Shown here piece by piece: positions 1-8,189 of a stretch of DNA of 51,134 nt. The translations under genes were made by a program, and so were the position numbers. The stretch's first letter is position 1; each line of letters starts with the position of its first letter. Source of the DNA: an uncultured Bacteroidota bacterium (GTDB lineage Bacteria; Bacteroidota; Bacteroidia; 2-12-FULL-35-15); assembly GCA_903919535.1 (NCBI GenBank), contig CAIXIP010000115.1:1-51134 (forward strand), read 5' to 3'. The notes beneath the pieces were generated by a model. The model searched no databases. It saw only the letters and a list, made by a program, of their open reading frames with translations, and was not told where the DNA came from.

Positions 1-180
1 AAACAAAAGGAATTTTACACATATTTAAATTCATTTTAAGCAGTTAACTCTTTGAACTTCGCAATAGAAGCTCCTTTTTTATATTCATAAAAATAGAGTG
101 TGTGAGTGTGCGGATAAAACAAATAATAATAAACCAAAATAAATAGAATTAGAACATTAAAATCAAAAATTACATTCAGT
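1..180. other. Window edge, no gene supported
   Basis: AT-rich sequence upstream of the first gene. The minus strand has a short open stretch ending at a stop near position 41, but it has no convincing start and no recognisable protein. No TAnnTTTG element was found close to the start codon at 181. Confidence 0.4.
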
Positions 181-1026
181 ATGAAAACAAGAACTCGTCT
201 TCAATACGTTTTTTATGTCACTTTATCTGCATTAGCAGTATGTACATCAGCTTGCAAAAACGAAAATAAATTTAAAACTGATGAAGAGAAAGAGCATCAA
301 TTAGCCTTAGAGCACAATATTAAAAGCATAAAGGAATTCAAGACTGCATTTTTAGGAGACGTTCCACAAAAAGAAATACGTTCACATGAAATATTTTTTA
401 ATGAGGATGGGAATAAAATAAAAGAGATGGATTACTCATCTGAAACCGACAAGGGGCTTACAATTACTTATGAATATGACAAAAAAGAAAACTTAATATC
501 TTCAAAATGTTTAAATCCTGATAACAGCATTGTATTTAAAACAATGAGGAATTACTATGCAGATGGAAACAGAAAGGATCTTTATTTTTATCTTCCTGAC
601 GGGACATATAAATACAGAAACACAGCTGAATATGATGAAAAAGGAAACATGATAAATTTGAAATGGTTTTGGCCGACTGGTTTTAAAGCAGAAAATAAAT
701 ATACTTATAATGATACCAAACCGATGGAAAATAGCGAATATAATCCTGAAGGAGTGTTTCTTTATAAGTGGGTATACAAGTACGACAAAAGGGATAATTT
801 AATTGAAGCAATTCAATATTATCCGAATAATTCAATAAATAGCAAAATTGATTACGCATATAACACTAAAAACCAATTGATCAAACAAGACAATATTATT
901 GGTGAATTTGTTCAGAACAGTTTAATTTTCGAATACAATAACAAAAACCTCTTATGCACTAAAACAGAATATTCTACATCCGGAATTATTTCTAGTAAAG
1001 TGAGATTTGAATACGAGTATTATTAG
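181..1026 (+). CDS. Putative lipoprotein with YD-like repeats
   Basis: The N-terminus is a lipoprotein signal peptide: basic MKTRTR, a hydrophobic stretch, then a lipobox ending TSAC with Cys25 as the likely lipidated residue. The rest of the 281 residues is built from short strand-rich units with recurring patterns of the kind YxYDxxxNLI and YDEKGNMI, spaced about 20-25 residues apart. These resemble the YD/RHS-like or MORN-like beta repeats common in Bacteroidota surface lipoproteins. This suggests an extended beta-solenoid anchored to a membrane, but no catalytic motif is visible. It stands alone on the plus strand, 121 bases before the next start. The function is unknown and the repeat assignment is by eye. 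Confidence 0.75.
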   Translation: MKTRTRLQYVFYVTLSALAVCTSACKNENKFKTDEEKEHQLALEHNIKSIKEFKTAFLGDVPQKEIRSHEIFFNEDGNKIKEMDYSSETDKGLTITYEYDKKENLISSKCLNPDNSIVFKTMRNYYADGNRKDLYFYLPDGTYKYRNTAEYDEKGNMINLKWFWPTGFKAENKYTYNDTKPMENSEYNPEGVFLYKWVYKYDKRDNLIEAIQYYPNNSINSKIDYAYNTKNQLIKQDNIIGEFVQNSLIFEYNNKNLLCTKTEYSTSGIISSKVRFEYEYY

Positions 1027-1100
1027 TCTAACACATCTAATGATAACATAAAAAAAAGGACATTAATCTCGAAAACCGTTAAACCCGTTATAAAAAAAAC

Positions 1101-1108
1101 TATATTTG
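1101..1108 (+). promoter_or_regulatory. -7 promoter element TATATTTG
   Basis: TATATTTG matches the Bacteroidota -7 consensus TAnnTTTG, 40 bases before the ATG at 1148. A clean -33 TTG is not visible. It argues against translation starting at the upstream ATG at 1106, which falls inside the element. Confidence 0.5.
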
Positions 1109-1147
1109 TACATTATTTTAAAAAAAACTAATCTAAAAATTATAATC

Positions 1148-2002
1148 ATGAAAAAAATAATTACACTTTCTTTAGCTGGAGTTGCAGCTATTTCATTAAT
1201 GTCATTTGGAGTTATGCATGCCTATTTTGTTGGAGGAACAGAATCACCGGCAGATGCTAATGGTATTGGTAATTCATCATGCTACGGATGCCATGGCGAC
1301 TTTGCATACAATGCAGCGGGAGGGTCCTTAACTGTTGCAGCAAGCGGCAATTTGCTTACTTCTGGTTATGCATTAAGCACTGATTATACTTTCACTGTAA
1401 CATTAACAAGATCCTTACAAACCACATTTGCACTAAATTTTCAAGCACTAAAAAACAGCGGATTAGCTGATGCTGGTGTATTAGCTCCTCTGAACGCTGC
1501 AACAGTGCTTTCGCCAGGAACAGTAACAACACTTAAAGGAGATGATGTTGGGAATTTAGGAACAGGTTCTTTTGTTTATACATTTAAATGGACTTCACCG
1601 GCAACAAATGTTGGTGCAATTGATTTTTATGCGTTAGGCAATGCTTGTGATGGTGACGGAGGAACTGGTGGAGATTATATTTATACTACAAATAAATTAA
1701 ACATCACTTCTAGTGTTGGAGTTGCTGAAAAAGCTGCTTTAGATTTAAATGTATCAGTATTTCCTAATCCTGTAACAGAATCAGCTAACGTATCTTATGT
1801 TCTGAATTCAAATTCAAGCGTTTCTGCTAAATTGATCTCAATAAACGGACAAGTTGTTAGTACATTCTTTACAAACGAACAACAAACAGCTGGTAAACAA
1901 GATAAAAAATTAGCGATTGATCCTTCACTTGCTAAAGGAAATTATTTTGTAGTTATCAATGTAAATGGAAAAAATTCTTACAAGAAAATTGTTGTAGAAT
2001 AA
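1148..2002 (+). CDS. Secreted CxxCH protein with T9SS type A sorting tail
   Basis: This is a 284-residue exported protein starting MKKIITLSLAGVAAISLM, a typical signal peptide. An in-frame ATG at 1106 would add 14 residues but sits inside the promoter element, so 1148 is preferred. Soon after the signal peptide comes SSCYGCHGDF, a CxxCH heme-binding-type motif in a Gly/Ser-rich setting. The central beta-rich part resembles the Reelin-like 'choice-of-anchor V' domain of Bacteroidota, which often carries such an N-terminal CxxCH. The last 75 or so residues begin VSVFPNPVTESANVSY and end in a Lys-rich strand, the type A T9SS sorting domain, so the protein should cross the outer membrane and be surface-attached or released. 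Covalent heme is possible but unproven. Confidence 0.85.
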   Translation: MKKIITLSLAGVAAISLMSFGVMHAYFVGGTESPADANGIGNSSCYGCHGDFAYNAAGGSLTVAASGNLLTSGYALSTDYTFTVTLTRSLQTTFALNFQALKNSGLADAGVLAPLNAATVLSPGTVTTLKGDDVGNLGTGSFVYTFKWTSPATNVGAIDFYALGNACDGDGGTGGDYIYTTNKLNITSSVGVAEKAALDLNVSVFPNPVTESANVSYVLNSNSSVSAKLISINGQVVSTFFTNEQQTAGKQDKKLAIDPSLAKGNYFVVINVNGKNSYKKIVVE

Positions 2003-2020
2003 TTTTTTAAAATATAAAAA

Positions 2021-2054
2021 AAGGCGTTCTGCAAAATTGCAGAACGCCTTTTTT
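2021..2054 (+). terminator. Intrinsic terminator
   Basis: Perfect inverted repeat GGCGTTCTGCA / TGCAGAACGCC with an AAAT loop, followed by a T run and preceded by an A run. It is strong on the plus strand for the gene ending at 2002. Confidence 0.9.
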
Positions 2055-2364
2055 ATTTTGGTATGGGGCTATCCTTATTTCATTTGTTTTTAAAATTGCT
2101 TCATATCCAATTGCATTTATAAAACAGCTAAATGTGTGCTGTCAGTCTGAGTTTGTCGAAGACTGCGCGCAGAAACCCATTTGACTATACTATATTTAAC
2201 TTTGGTGTAACTTCTCGATACTCTCCCTTCGGAAAAACTCGATTGACATGAAAGTCTTCAAATGGTATTGTGATTGAATAAAATGAACTGTCAGCTTGTA
2301 TCTGTTCCCTTTTGAATAATGGATCAAGAAGGTATGAATAAACTCGATTAGCAGAAAAAAATAT
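2055..2364. repeat. Intergenic repeat debris
   Basis: No gene is supported here. Two repeat-like pieces are visible. At 2139-2170 a REP-like unit has CAGTCT and AGACTG arms around an 11-base loop. At 2212-2247, TTCTCGATAC followed by ACTCGATTGAC resembles the right arm of the palindromic element at 48621-48743 (TTCTCGATAC ... ACTCGAACTGAC) in degenerate form. One arm of a 20-base inverted repeat that flanks the MFS gene lies at 2329-2348. Confidence 0.5.
2329..2348 (+). repeat. Left arm of imperfect inverted repeat around MFS gene
   Basis: AAGGTATGAATAAACTCGAT here pairs with the reverse complement of 3642-3661. 18 of 20 bases match, including an uninterrupted 14-base core TGAATAAACTCGAT. 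The arms lie just outside the MFS transporter gene. Confidence 0.6.
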
Positions 2365-3534
2365 TTATTTTTTTTGCAATAGGAAATATCCAATAACAAT
2401 TAAGACACCAATTGAAGCAACAACAAAGGTAACCTGAGGGTAAAAACTTACCCATAACAAACCTGCAATAGTGCTGGATAATAATGTAATTACACTCGCG
2501 CAGCTAGCATGAAAACCGATTGCCGTAGCGGTTTCAGAAGCAGGAACAATTTTTGAGATCCACGCTTTGGAAACACCTTCTGTTGCAGCCGCATAAACAC
2601 CATAAACAAAAAACAACATATATAACATTAGTTCACTTTGCACAAAAACCATCCCTCCATATACTATTGCAAACATTATTAAACCTAAAATAAAAGTTGG
2701 TTTCATACCTATTTTATCTGCTAACAATCCCATTGGATAAGAAAATAGAGCATATATCAAATTATAAAACACATAAACGCCAATTATATTTAAATCACTA
2801 ATGCCAATATATTTAGCCATTAGTAATAAAAAAATATCAGAGCTATTGAATATTGCGAACAATAACAATCCTACTACTAATTTTTTATATTCCCCTTGGG
2901 CAATTTTCCAATAATTGAAATAGGAAAAAAAATGTCCATTTTTTGTTTTTACTACAACTTCTTTTTCCTTTTCCTTAACAAAGAATAGTAGCGCAACGCC
3001 TAATATTCCCGGAATAAAAGCAAATAAGAAAAGAGGCTTATAATGTGCGGGGTAAAAATACAAAAACACTAATGCCAATAAAGGACCAATAGCAGCACCT
3101 AAAGTATCCATTGCGCGATGCAAACCAAAAACCTTCCCTTTGTTTTCTTTTGCGCACTCGTCAGACAGCATCGCATCGCGTGCACTTGTACGCATGCCTT
3201 TTCCCAAACGATCGGTGCTTCTTACAAATAGAACCCAAACAGGTTGAATAAACAAAGTCATTAATGGTTTGGAAATGCTGCTTAATAGATAACCTAATTT
3301 TACAAATGGCAAACGTTTACCGATATCATCAGAACGCTTTCCAAAATACCCTTTCGACATACCAACAATAGCTTCAGCAATTCCTTCTAAAATACCAATC
3401 CATAAAGCAGTAAAACCAATTGTTTTTAAATAGATAGGAATGACAGGGTATAACATTTCACTTGCTACATCGGTAAGTAAACTTACAAACGAAAGCACCC
3501 AGATGGTACGCGTGAAAATTTTTTGTTTGGTCAT
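2365..3534 (-). CDS. MFS transporter
   Basis: A 389-residue integral membrane protein of the major facilitator superfamily with about twelve hydrophobic segments. The N-terminal part contains the pattern GILEGIAEAIVGMSKGYFGKRSDDIGKR, with the loop 2-3 type G-x-x-x-D/S-x-x-G-K-R signature, and a repeat-like GLLADKIGMKP in the second half. The start is placed at MTKQKIFTR (3534) because a minus-strand TATATTTG promoter element lies at 3549-3542. The longer frame to 3627 would run through repeat DNA and is dropped. The substrate cannot be told; the closest general type is the small-molecule MFS permeases of Bacteroidota. The gene stands alone, boxed in by inverted repeats and REP-like hairpins, which hints at past rearrangement. 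Confidence 0.85.
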   Translation of the reverse strand: MTKQKIFTRTIWVLSFVSLLTDVASEMLYPVIPIYLKTIGFTALWIGILEGIAEAIVGMSKGYFGKRSDDIGKRLPFVKLGYLLSSISKPLMTLFIQPVWVLFVRSTDRLGKGMRTSARDAMLSDECAKENKGKVFGLHRAMDTLGAAIGPLLALVFLYFYPAHYKPLFLFAFIPGILGVALLFFVKEKEKEVVVKTKNGHFFSYFNYWKIAQGEYKKLVVGLLLFAIFNSSDIFLLLMAKYIGISDLNIIGVYVFYNLIYALFSYPMGLLADKIGMKPTFILGLIMFAIVYGGMVFVQSELMLYMLFFVYGVYAAATEGVSKAWISKIVPASETATAIGFHASCASVITLLSSTIAGLLWVSFYPQVTFVVASIGVLIVIGYFLLQKK

Positions 3535-3541
3535 TATGTCA

Positions 3542-3549
3542 CAAATATA
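3542..3549 (-). promoter_or_regulatory. -7 promoter element for MFS gene
   Basis: TATATTTG on the minus strand, 8 bases upstream of the ATG at 3534, implying a very short leader. It decides the start codon choice for the MFS gene. Confidence 0.5.
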
Positions 3550-3564
3550 AGAATTGACAGCAGG

Positions 3565-3661
3565 ATTTCTTTTCTTTTTCCTTGAATGAAAAAGAAAGAA
3601 AAAATCAAGAACAAACGATCTCTCCACACCGACAACTCGACATCGAGTTTATTCAATCCTT
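3565..3661. repeat. Hairpin repeat and right inverted-repeat arm
   Basis: TTTCTTTTTC (3571-3580) and GAAAAAGAAA (3588-3597) form a 10-base stem with a 7-base loop. At 3642-3661 lies the second arm of the 20-base inverted repeat that brackets the MFS gene. The hairpin style resembles dispersed intergenic repeats common in Bacteroidota chromosomes. Confidence 0.45.
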
Positions 3662-3756
3662 TCGCGCCTTTTCAAAAATGAAATTACGGTTAGCTTAAAT
3701 TAATTTTCGTGATTTTATTTTTATTGCTTTATGCCCAGAAAGTTTTTTTTAAAATT

Positions 3757-5409
3757 TTATTTCACCAAAAATGAAATTGGTTTTCCGGTACAACCATTAG
3801 GGAATTGAATATTTAACATCATAGCCAATGTGGCTGCAACATCTGTTATAAAAACCTGTTCAGAAGAGCTACCGTGCTGAATATTCCAACCATAAAACAA
3901 TAGTGGAACATGTGTATCATAACTGTATGGAGAACCATGTGTGGTTCCATAGTGAGGAAAATCTACCCACGCAGGTTGATAATTGATCAATACATCACCT
4001 GAACGTTTCGGATTAAACCCTTTTTGCATCAAATAACGAGACCCTTCTGTAAATTGAGAATTATTAAGCGTTTCAGCAGTAAGCACTTCTGAAACATTAG
4101 GCATGTTTTGCATAAATGCTGCCGTAATTTCCTGAACTTGATGCAAGCTTAATTTTTTATCTTCAATTGCTTTATGATTTAAAAAAACTTGTTGATTTGA
4201 GAAAGAAAGTACTAAGGTATCACCATAATATTTCAATAAATATTTTTTCAATGTATCAACCATCTTTGTTTCATCCACATAACCAGCAGGAACTTTTAAG
4301 TCCATCAGATAAGCTGGAACCTGAGGAGCGGCATGGTCAGCTGTTAAAAAAACAAGTACATTATTTTTTCCGATTTGTGTGTCCAAAAACTTCAAGAATT
4401 CACCAAGATCCTTATCTAATCGAATATAATCATCCTCTTGCTCAACAGAATTAGGGCCGTATGCGTGACCAATATAATCAGGAGAAGAAAATGACACAGC
4501 CAAAAAATCAGTAGCTGTTGACTTTCCCATATTTTCACTTTTAATTGTTTCTATGGCAAAATCTTTTGTAAGCGAATTCCCAAAAGGTGTGCTACGAATC
4601 ATGTTTAACCCACCATTCGTTTTTATTAATTCAGGCAAATTATGAGGAAAAACGGGACGAGTTTCTCCTTTAGCAATAAATTCATAATTATTATCATCAG
4701 AAACACTCTCAGTATATTGTTCAATTGGTAAAAGTGTATTCCATGGCTGACTCATATATTTTTTAGCTAATTCTTTTTTATTAAAGTCTTGCACCCATTG
4801 AGGTAAATCCTTCATGTAATAAGTACTCGTAATAAAACCGCCAACGCTTCCATCGTACCAATAAGCTGCATTTGCAGTGTGACCGGCAGGAAGAATAGCG
4901 CTTCTGTCTTTTAATGCAACGCCAATTACTTTTGATTTCATAGATGATGAAATTCGTAATTCATCAGTAATAGTTGTTGTAAGCATGTTTACAGGAGAAC
5001 GTTTTCCCTCTGGAGCAGTTGTGCCTACTCCGGTTACATTATCATCCTGTACACAATAACTATTTTTCCCTTTTCCTTTATCATACCAATCATTAGCAAT
5101 AATACCATGAACAGCAGGAGTAGTTCCTGTATAAACAGAAGCATGCCCCGGACCAGTATAAGTAGGGACATAATTAAAATTTGTATTCCTACAAAAAAAG
5201 CCATCGTTCACCAAACGTTTGAACCCATCATTTCCATATTTATCCCAATAACGATAAATATAATCGTAACGCATTTGATCAATAACAATTCCTACTACTA
5301 ATTTCGGCTTTGAATTTCCATTTGCTGGAGCAGTTGCTTTTGCTGGAGTTTGTGAATGAGTTAAAGAAACAAATAGAACTAGAAAAAGAGTGGCAATTAT
5401 TTTTTTCAT
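3757..5409 (-). CDS. pafA: PafA-like alkaline phosphatase
   Basis: A secreted 550-residue alkaline phosphatase-superfamily enzyme with a signal peptide (MKKIIATLFLVLFVSLTHSQ). Visible active-site elements: Asp44 in VIDQMRYD as metal ligand, Thr85 in TYTGPGHAS as the nucleophile, Asn106, Lys167 and Arg169 in LKDRSA, Asp311 and His315 in SPDYIGH, Asp358-His359 in TADHA, and a late His in YDTHVP. The Thr nucleophile with the Asn plus Lys-x-Arg phosphate clamp is the hallmark of PafA-type phosphomonoesterases (Elizabethkingia) as opposed to diesterases of the same fold. Length also matches PafA (about 546). It should release phosphate from organic monoesters in the periplasm. It is the last gene of a run behind crcB and the nuclease-like gene, with a 57-base gap. 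Confidence 0.9.
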   Translation of the reverse strand: MKKIIATLFLVLFVSLTHSQTPAKATAPANGNSKPKLVVGIVIDQMRYDYIYRYWDKYGNDGFKRLVNDGFFCRNTNFNYVPTYTGPGHASVYTGTTPAVHGIIANDWYDKGKGKNSYCVQDDNVTGVGTTAPEGKRSPVNMLTTTITDELRISSSMKSKVIGVALKDRSAILPAGHTANAAYWYDGSVGGFITSTYYMKDLPQWVQDFNKKELAKKYMSQPWNTLLPIEQYTESVSDDNNYEFIAKGETRPVFPHNLPELIKTNGGLNMIRSTPFGNSLTKDFAIETIKSENMGKSTATDFLAVSFSSPDYIGHAYGPNSVEQEDDYIRLDKDLGEFLKFLDTQIGKNNVLVFLTADHAAPQVPAYLMDLKVPAGYVDETKMVDTLKKYLLKYYGDTLVLSFSNQQVFLNHKAIEDKKLSLHQVQEITAAFMQNMPNVSEVLTAETLNNSQFTEGSRYLMQKGFNPKRSGDVLINYQPAWVDFPHYGTTHGSPYSYDTHVPLLFYGWNIQHGSSSEQVFITDVAATLAMMLNIQFPNGCTGKPISFLVK

Positions 5410-5466
5410 GATGTATTTTTATTTTGAATATAAAAAAATGCTGATTGAGTTTGGTGTGTCAGTTAA

Positions 5467-6471
5467 CTAAAATTCCTTTTCACTTTCAATACCAAAAAGC
5501 TTTCCTGTTTTCCACAATTTAATTTCTTGCTTCAACGGTTTGCTATTTCTTTTAGTTAAATCAACAGGATCCAAATCATTCAAATCTGGCTTACCAGCGT
5601 TTACCCATGCTGTGTACCAAAAATTAGCTGCATCAGAAATTGATTTTCGCATTTGTTTTTCTACCATTCCATTTAATGACGCATTTAATAGTTTTGCATA
5701 CTCATCCGAATAAATAGCTTGTCCAAATTTTGATTTAGTTACTTTTCCATCGGCACCTGTTTTGAAAATTTTATCTTCTGTAAACTTCTGTCTTAATTCG
5801 CGATCTCGTGCTAATACAGTATCTACAAGTTTGTGTGTAGAAAAAACAATATTCCATGTTTCTATTTGAACATTGTCAATGTATTTTGCATCACCTGTGT
5901 AATAATTAAAATCTTTTCCGAATATTTCCGGCAAACGTGATTCCCACAATGAATGAATCCCTTTTTGGTTGGTCAGCTGTCCGTCATAGTTAGCAGAAAT
6001 ATGTAATGGCATATTCGCATCACCTAAATAATGACCAAGATCAGCAGCAATAAAAAGTATTTCTGTTTTCTTTTTTTCTTTAAAGGCTTTGGTCAGTTTC
6101 TCCATTAGATCCTGAATATACCAAGGTAAAATACCATTGTCTTTCAAAAACTTTTCATCGTACCTACCTTTTGCTTCCGTCATTGTTTTAGGCAAACTAT
6201 CCGGTGAACCGAAATTTTCAAAATCAAAAAAGTGACGAGGATTTTCTGCTTTATCATTCAAGGTGTATTTACGCAAATCAGGAACTGTAGATTCTTGTGT
6301 GATGAAATCAATATGATTATAAAAGAATGTTTGAAGTGGAGCAGGCAATGCAAATACAGCAGCTCTATCGATATGTTCATGACCAAATGAACCCCATGAT
6401 ATTAGCATTGGGCTGATTCCGATAAAACAAATAAAAATTAGTACTGATGTTAGTTTAAGTCTTTTTTTCAT
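5467..6471 (-). CDS. Zinc-dependent phospholipase C / S1-P1 nuclease-like protein
   Basis: A 334-residue exported protein. After a signal peptide the mature chain opens with SWGSFGHEHIDRAA: a Trp near the mature N-terminus plus His, the zinc-binding start of the phospholipase C / S1-P1 nuclease fold. Further ligands fit the family pattern: an Asp in VPDLRKY, HFFDFENF, LGHYLGDANMPLH with two His and one Asp, and HSLWESRLPE, which parallels the NLHxxWD part of S1/P1 nucleases. The reaction is therefore hydrolysis of phosphoesters with a three-zinc centre, but substrate (phospholipid or single-stranded nucleic acid) cannot be decided from sequence alone. It lies 15 bases after crcB, so the two are probably cotranscribed, and 57 bases before pafA, suggesting a phosphate-scavenging theme. 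Confidence 0.8.
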   Translation of the reverse strand: MKKRLKLTSVLIFICFIGISPMLISWGSFGHEHIDRAAVFALPAPLQTFFYNHIDFITQESTVPDLRKYTLNDKAENPRHFFDFENFGSPDSLPKTMTEAKGRYDEKFLKDNGILPWYIQDLMEKLTKAFKEKKKTEILFIAADLGHYLGDANMPLHISANYDGQLTNQKGIHSLWESRLPEIFGKDFNYYTGDAKYIDNVQIETWNIVFSTHKLVDTVLARDRELRQKFTEDKIFKTGADGKVTKSKFGQAIYSDEYAKLLNASLNGMVEKQMRKSISDAANFWYTAWVNAGKPDLNDLDPVDLTKRNSKPLKQEIKLWKTGKLFGIESEKEF

Positions 6472-6487
6472 GTGGAGATGTTATTAG

Positions 6488-6853
6488 TTAAGCTTGTTTA
6501 GTTAAAAAGTATATAAGTGCAATACAAACAGTAACACTTATCAAAATATTTGCAATTGCATAGAGTAAATTTCCGGAACGCATCAATTCAACTGTTTCAT
6601 AACTGAAAGTAGAAAAAGTGCTAAATCCTCCGCAAAAGCCAATCAATATCAACATCCTTAAACTTGGATTCGAGATAAGCTTATCGCTAAATAGCATTAA
6701 AGTTAATGCAAGAACCAAGCAAGAAAAAATGTTTGATAAAAGTGTAGCCAATGGAAAAACAGATTTAAAATTTGCTTGTACGAAAGCAGCAATACCAAAT
6801 CTTGCAAGACTTCCCAAACCACCACCCAAAAATACCAATAGCAGATTATTCAT
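6488..6853 (-). CDS. crcB: Fluoride exporter FluC/CrcB
   Basis: A 121-residue protein with four membrane segments, the usual size for one subunit of the dual-topology fluoride channel FluC. The N-terminal GGGLGSLARFGIA corresponds to the GGxxGAxxRY motif, and GFCGGFSTFSTFSYE carries the phenylalanines and central Thr/Ser track that line the fluoride pathway. The conserved GTLxxN segment reads LATLLSN here, with Ala in place of Gly, a mild deviation. The protein removes cytoplasmic fluoride passively. A single gene is present, so it would act as a homodimer. A minus-strand TATCTTTG promoter lies 30 bases upstream. I see no clear fluoride riboswitch in the short leader. Confidence 0.93.
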   Translation of the reverse strand: MNNLLLVFLGGGLGSLARFGIAAFVQANFKSVFPLATLLSNIFSCLVLALTLMLFSDKLISNPSLRMLILIGFCGGFSTFSTFSYETVELMRSGNLLYAIANILISVTVCIALIYFLTKQA

Positions 6854-6882
6854 TTATTAAATTCATGTTAATTTTTGCTACA

Positions 6883-6890
6883 CAAAGATA
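6883..6890 (-). promoter_or_regulatory. -7 promoter element for crcB
   Basis: TATCTTTG on the minus strand, about 30 bases before the crcB ATG at 6853. A -33 TTG at standard spacing is not seen. Confidence 0.5.
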
Positions 6891-6995
6891 AAATTTATTT
6901 ATACTAAAGGTGTTTTATTTATGAGCCAGTTTCGCTACTTTGTAATAAAGGTAAGTGTCACATTGGTAATTTTAGAAAAGCCTATTTCTTTAGGG

Positions 6996-7586
6996 TTATC
7001 GCCTCCGTTTTTGAATCCAACGATTCGCTTTATAGCATAAGTATGACGATCCTGCACCAATGATTGCACCTGCTAACACATCGCTTGGATAATGAACGCC
7101 AAGATCCATTCGCGAATAACCAACAGAGCATGCCCAAAGAAAAGATGGTGCAACAACATACCATTTCGGAAATGCAATACTAAGTGAAGTTGCTGTGGCA
7201 AAAGCATCAGAAGTATGCCCCGAAGGGAAAGAAGGGCTTCCTGCATGCATGGAACCTTCTATAACTGGATATGTTACAAATGGGCGTGGGCGATTAATCG
7301 AAAACTTTAGTACAGTTGTAATCCCGGCAGATACTAACAAAGATGCACCAATGTACATCCCCTTATTTTTTAAAGTGCTATCGTGTTTAATGAATCCTGC
7401 ACACAAAACTCCAACAGGGATTCCAATACTTACAGGTGTGATTGAATTAGAGATCGTTCTATAAGTTTCATCGAGATTTTTATTGCGATTTAGATTAATT
7501 TTTTTCAAAATATTAATATCAACATTTTGAGAAAACAATGACGAGAAGAAAATAAGAAAAAAGGAAATCAAGAAAAAATACTTCAT
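6996..7586 (-). CDS. PAP2-family phosphatase (complete motifs)
   Basis: A 196-residue membrane protein with a signal peptide-like N-terminus (MKYFFLISFFLIFFSSLFSQ). It carries all three phosphatidic-acid-phosphatase 2 motifs: KFSINRPRPF (motif 1), PSFPSGHTSDAF (motif 2 with PSGH), and YSRMDLGVHYPSDVLAG (motif 3 with the nucleophilic His). The expected reaction is dephosphorylation of a lipid phosphate or diphosphate, such as undecaprenyl diphosphate or lipid A, on the periplasmic side. Its start overlaps the stop of the upstream PAP2 gene by four bases, so the two are translationally coupled. The two paralogues sit at the end of the hpt-adk-obg operon. The exact lipid substrate is not determinable. 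Confidence 0.88.
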   Translation of the reverse strand: MKYFFLISFFLIFFSSLFSQNVDINILKKINLNRNKNLDETYRTISNSITPVSIGIPVGVLCAGFIKHDSTLKNKGMYIGASLLVSAGITTVLKFSINRPRPFVTYPVIEGSMHAGSPSFPSGHTSDAFATATSLSIAFPKWYVVAPSFLWACSVGYSRMDLGVHYPSDVLAGAIIGAGSSYLCYKANRWIQKRRR

Positions 7587-8161
7587 TGCATCTTTTGAAT
7601 TTTATTATCGAAGAAAAAATAAAGTTTGTAAACTGCAACTCCAATCCCCATTCCTACTATTGCACCAACAGCAACATCAGCAGGATAATGCACTCCATTG
7701 TAAATTCGGCTATAGGAAACCAGGGCTGCCCATATGAAAACAAAAGTTCCAAAATATTTTATTTTATTTTTGAAAAACAAGCCTAAAAACATCGCTAAAG
7801 CAAATGTATTTGCAGCATGAGACGAAATGAAACCATACGTTCCGCCACAAACAGCATTCAAATGAATTTGTGATTGCAGAAGTAAATTATGGCAAGGGCG
7901 ATAACGTAGAAAAATATTTTTAAAAGCATGAACAGATATTTGATCACTTAATAAAATTAGAAGAGTTGCAGCAAGAAGAACCAACCACATTCGTTTTCCA
8001 ACCTGCTTGTAAACTAAATAAAAGAAAAATAAATAGAGTGGAATCCAAATGTATTTGTCACTCAACCAAAACATTAAATTATCAAAAAACACATTGTGCT
8101 TACTGTTAAGAAACAGGAAGAGCTGTGTATCGTAATCTTTGATGAGTTCAATTACATTCAT
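7583..8161 (-). CDS. PAP2-family phosphatase (variant motif 2)
   Basis: A 192-residue membrane protein, upstream partner of the PAP2 gene it overlaps by four bases. Motif 1 is KNIFLRYRPCHN and motif 3 is YSRIYNGVHYPADV, both well kept. Motif 2 reads GFISSHAANTF: the usual PSGH is replaced by SSHA, a variant seen in many Bacteroidota lipid phosphatases and still containing the catalytic-site Ser and His. It has about six hydrophobic segments and no cleavable signal peptide. Likely role: undecaprenyl-diphosphate or related lipid phosphatase in the inner membrane. It starts 28 bases after obg, within the same operon. Confidence 0.85.
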   Translation of the reverse strand: MNVIELIKDYDTQLFLFLNSKHNVFFDNLMFWLSDKYIWIPLYLFFFYLVYKQVGKRMWLVLLAATLLILLSDQISVHAFKNIFLRYRPCHNLLLQSQIHLNAVCGGTYGFISSHAANTFALAMFLGLFFKNKIKYFGTFVFIWAALVSYSRIYNGVHYPADVAVGAIVGMGIGVAVYKLYFFFDNKIQKMQ

Positions 8162-8189
8162 TTTATTGAATAAAAAAACAAAGCTTTAT

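Noticed and set aside
1-110. Possible C-terminal gene end on the minus strand (stop near 41)
   Set aside because: Short, low-complexity, upstream part runs into non-coding AT-rich sequence; no family match.
2196-2399. 67-residue minus-strand ORF at the 3' end of the MFS gene
   Set aside because: Runs through repeat debris and overlaps the MFS gene end; no start signal or recognisable domain.
6860-6995. Fluoride riboswitch upstream of crcB
   Set aside because: Searched by eye because of crcB; no crcB-motif pseudoknot pattern was seen and the leader appears too short.
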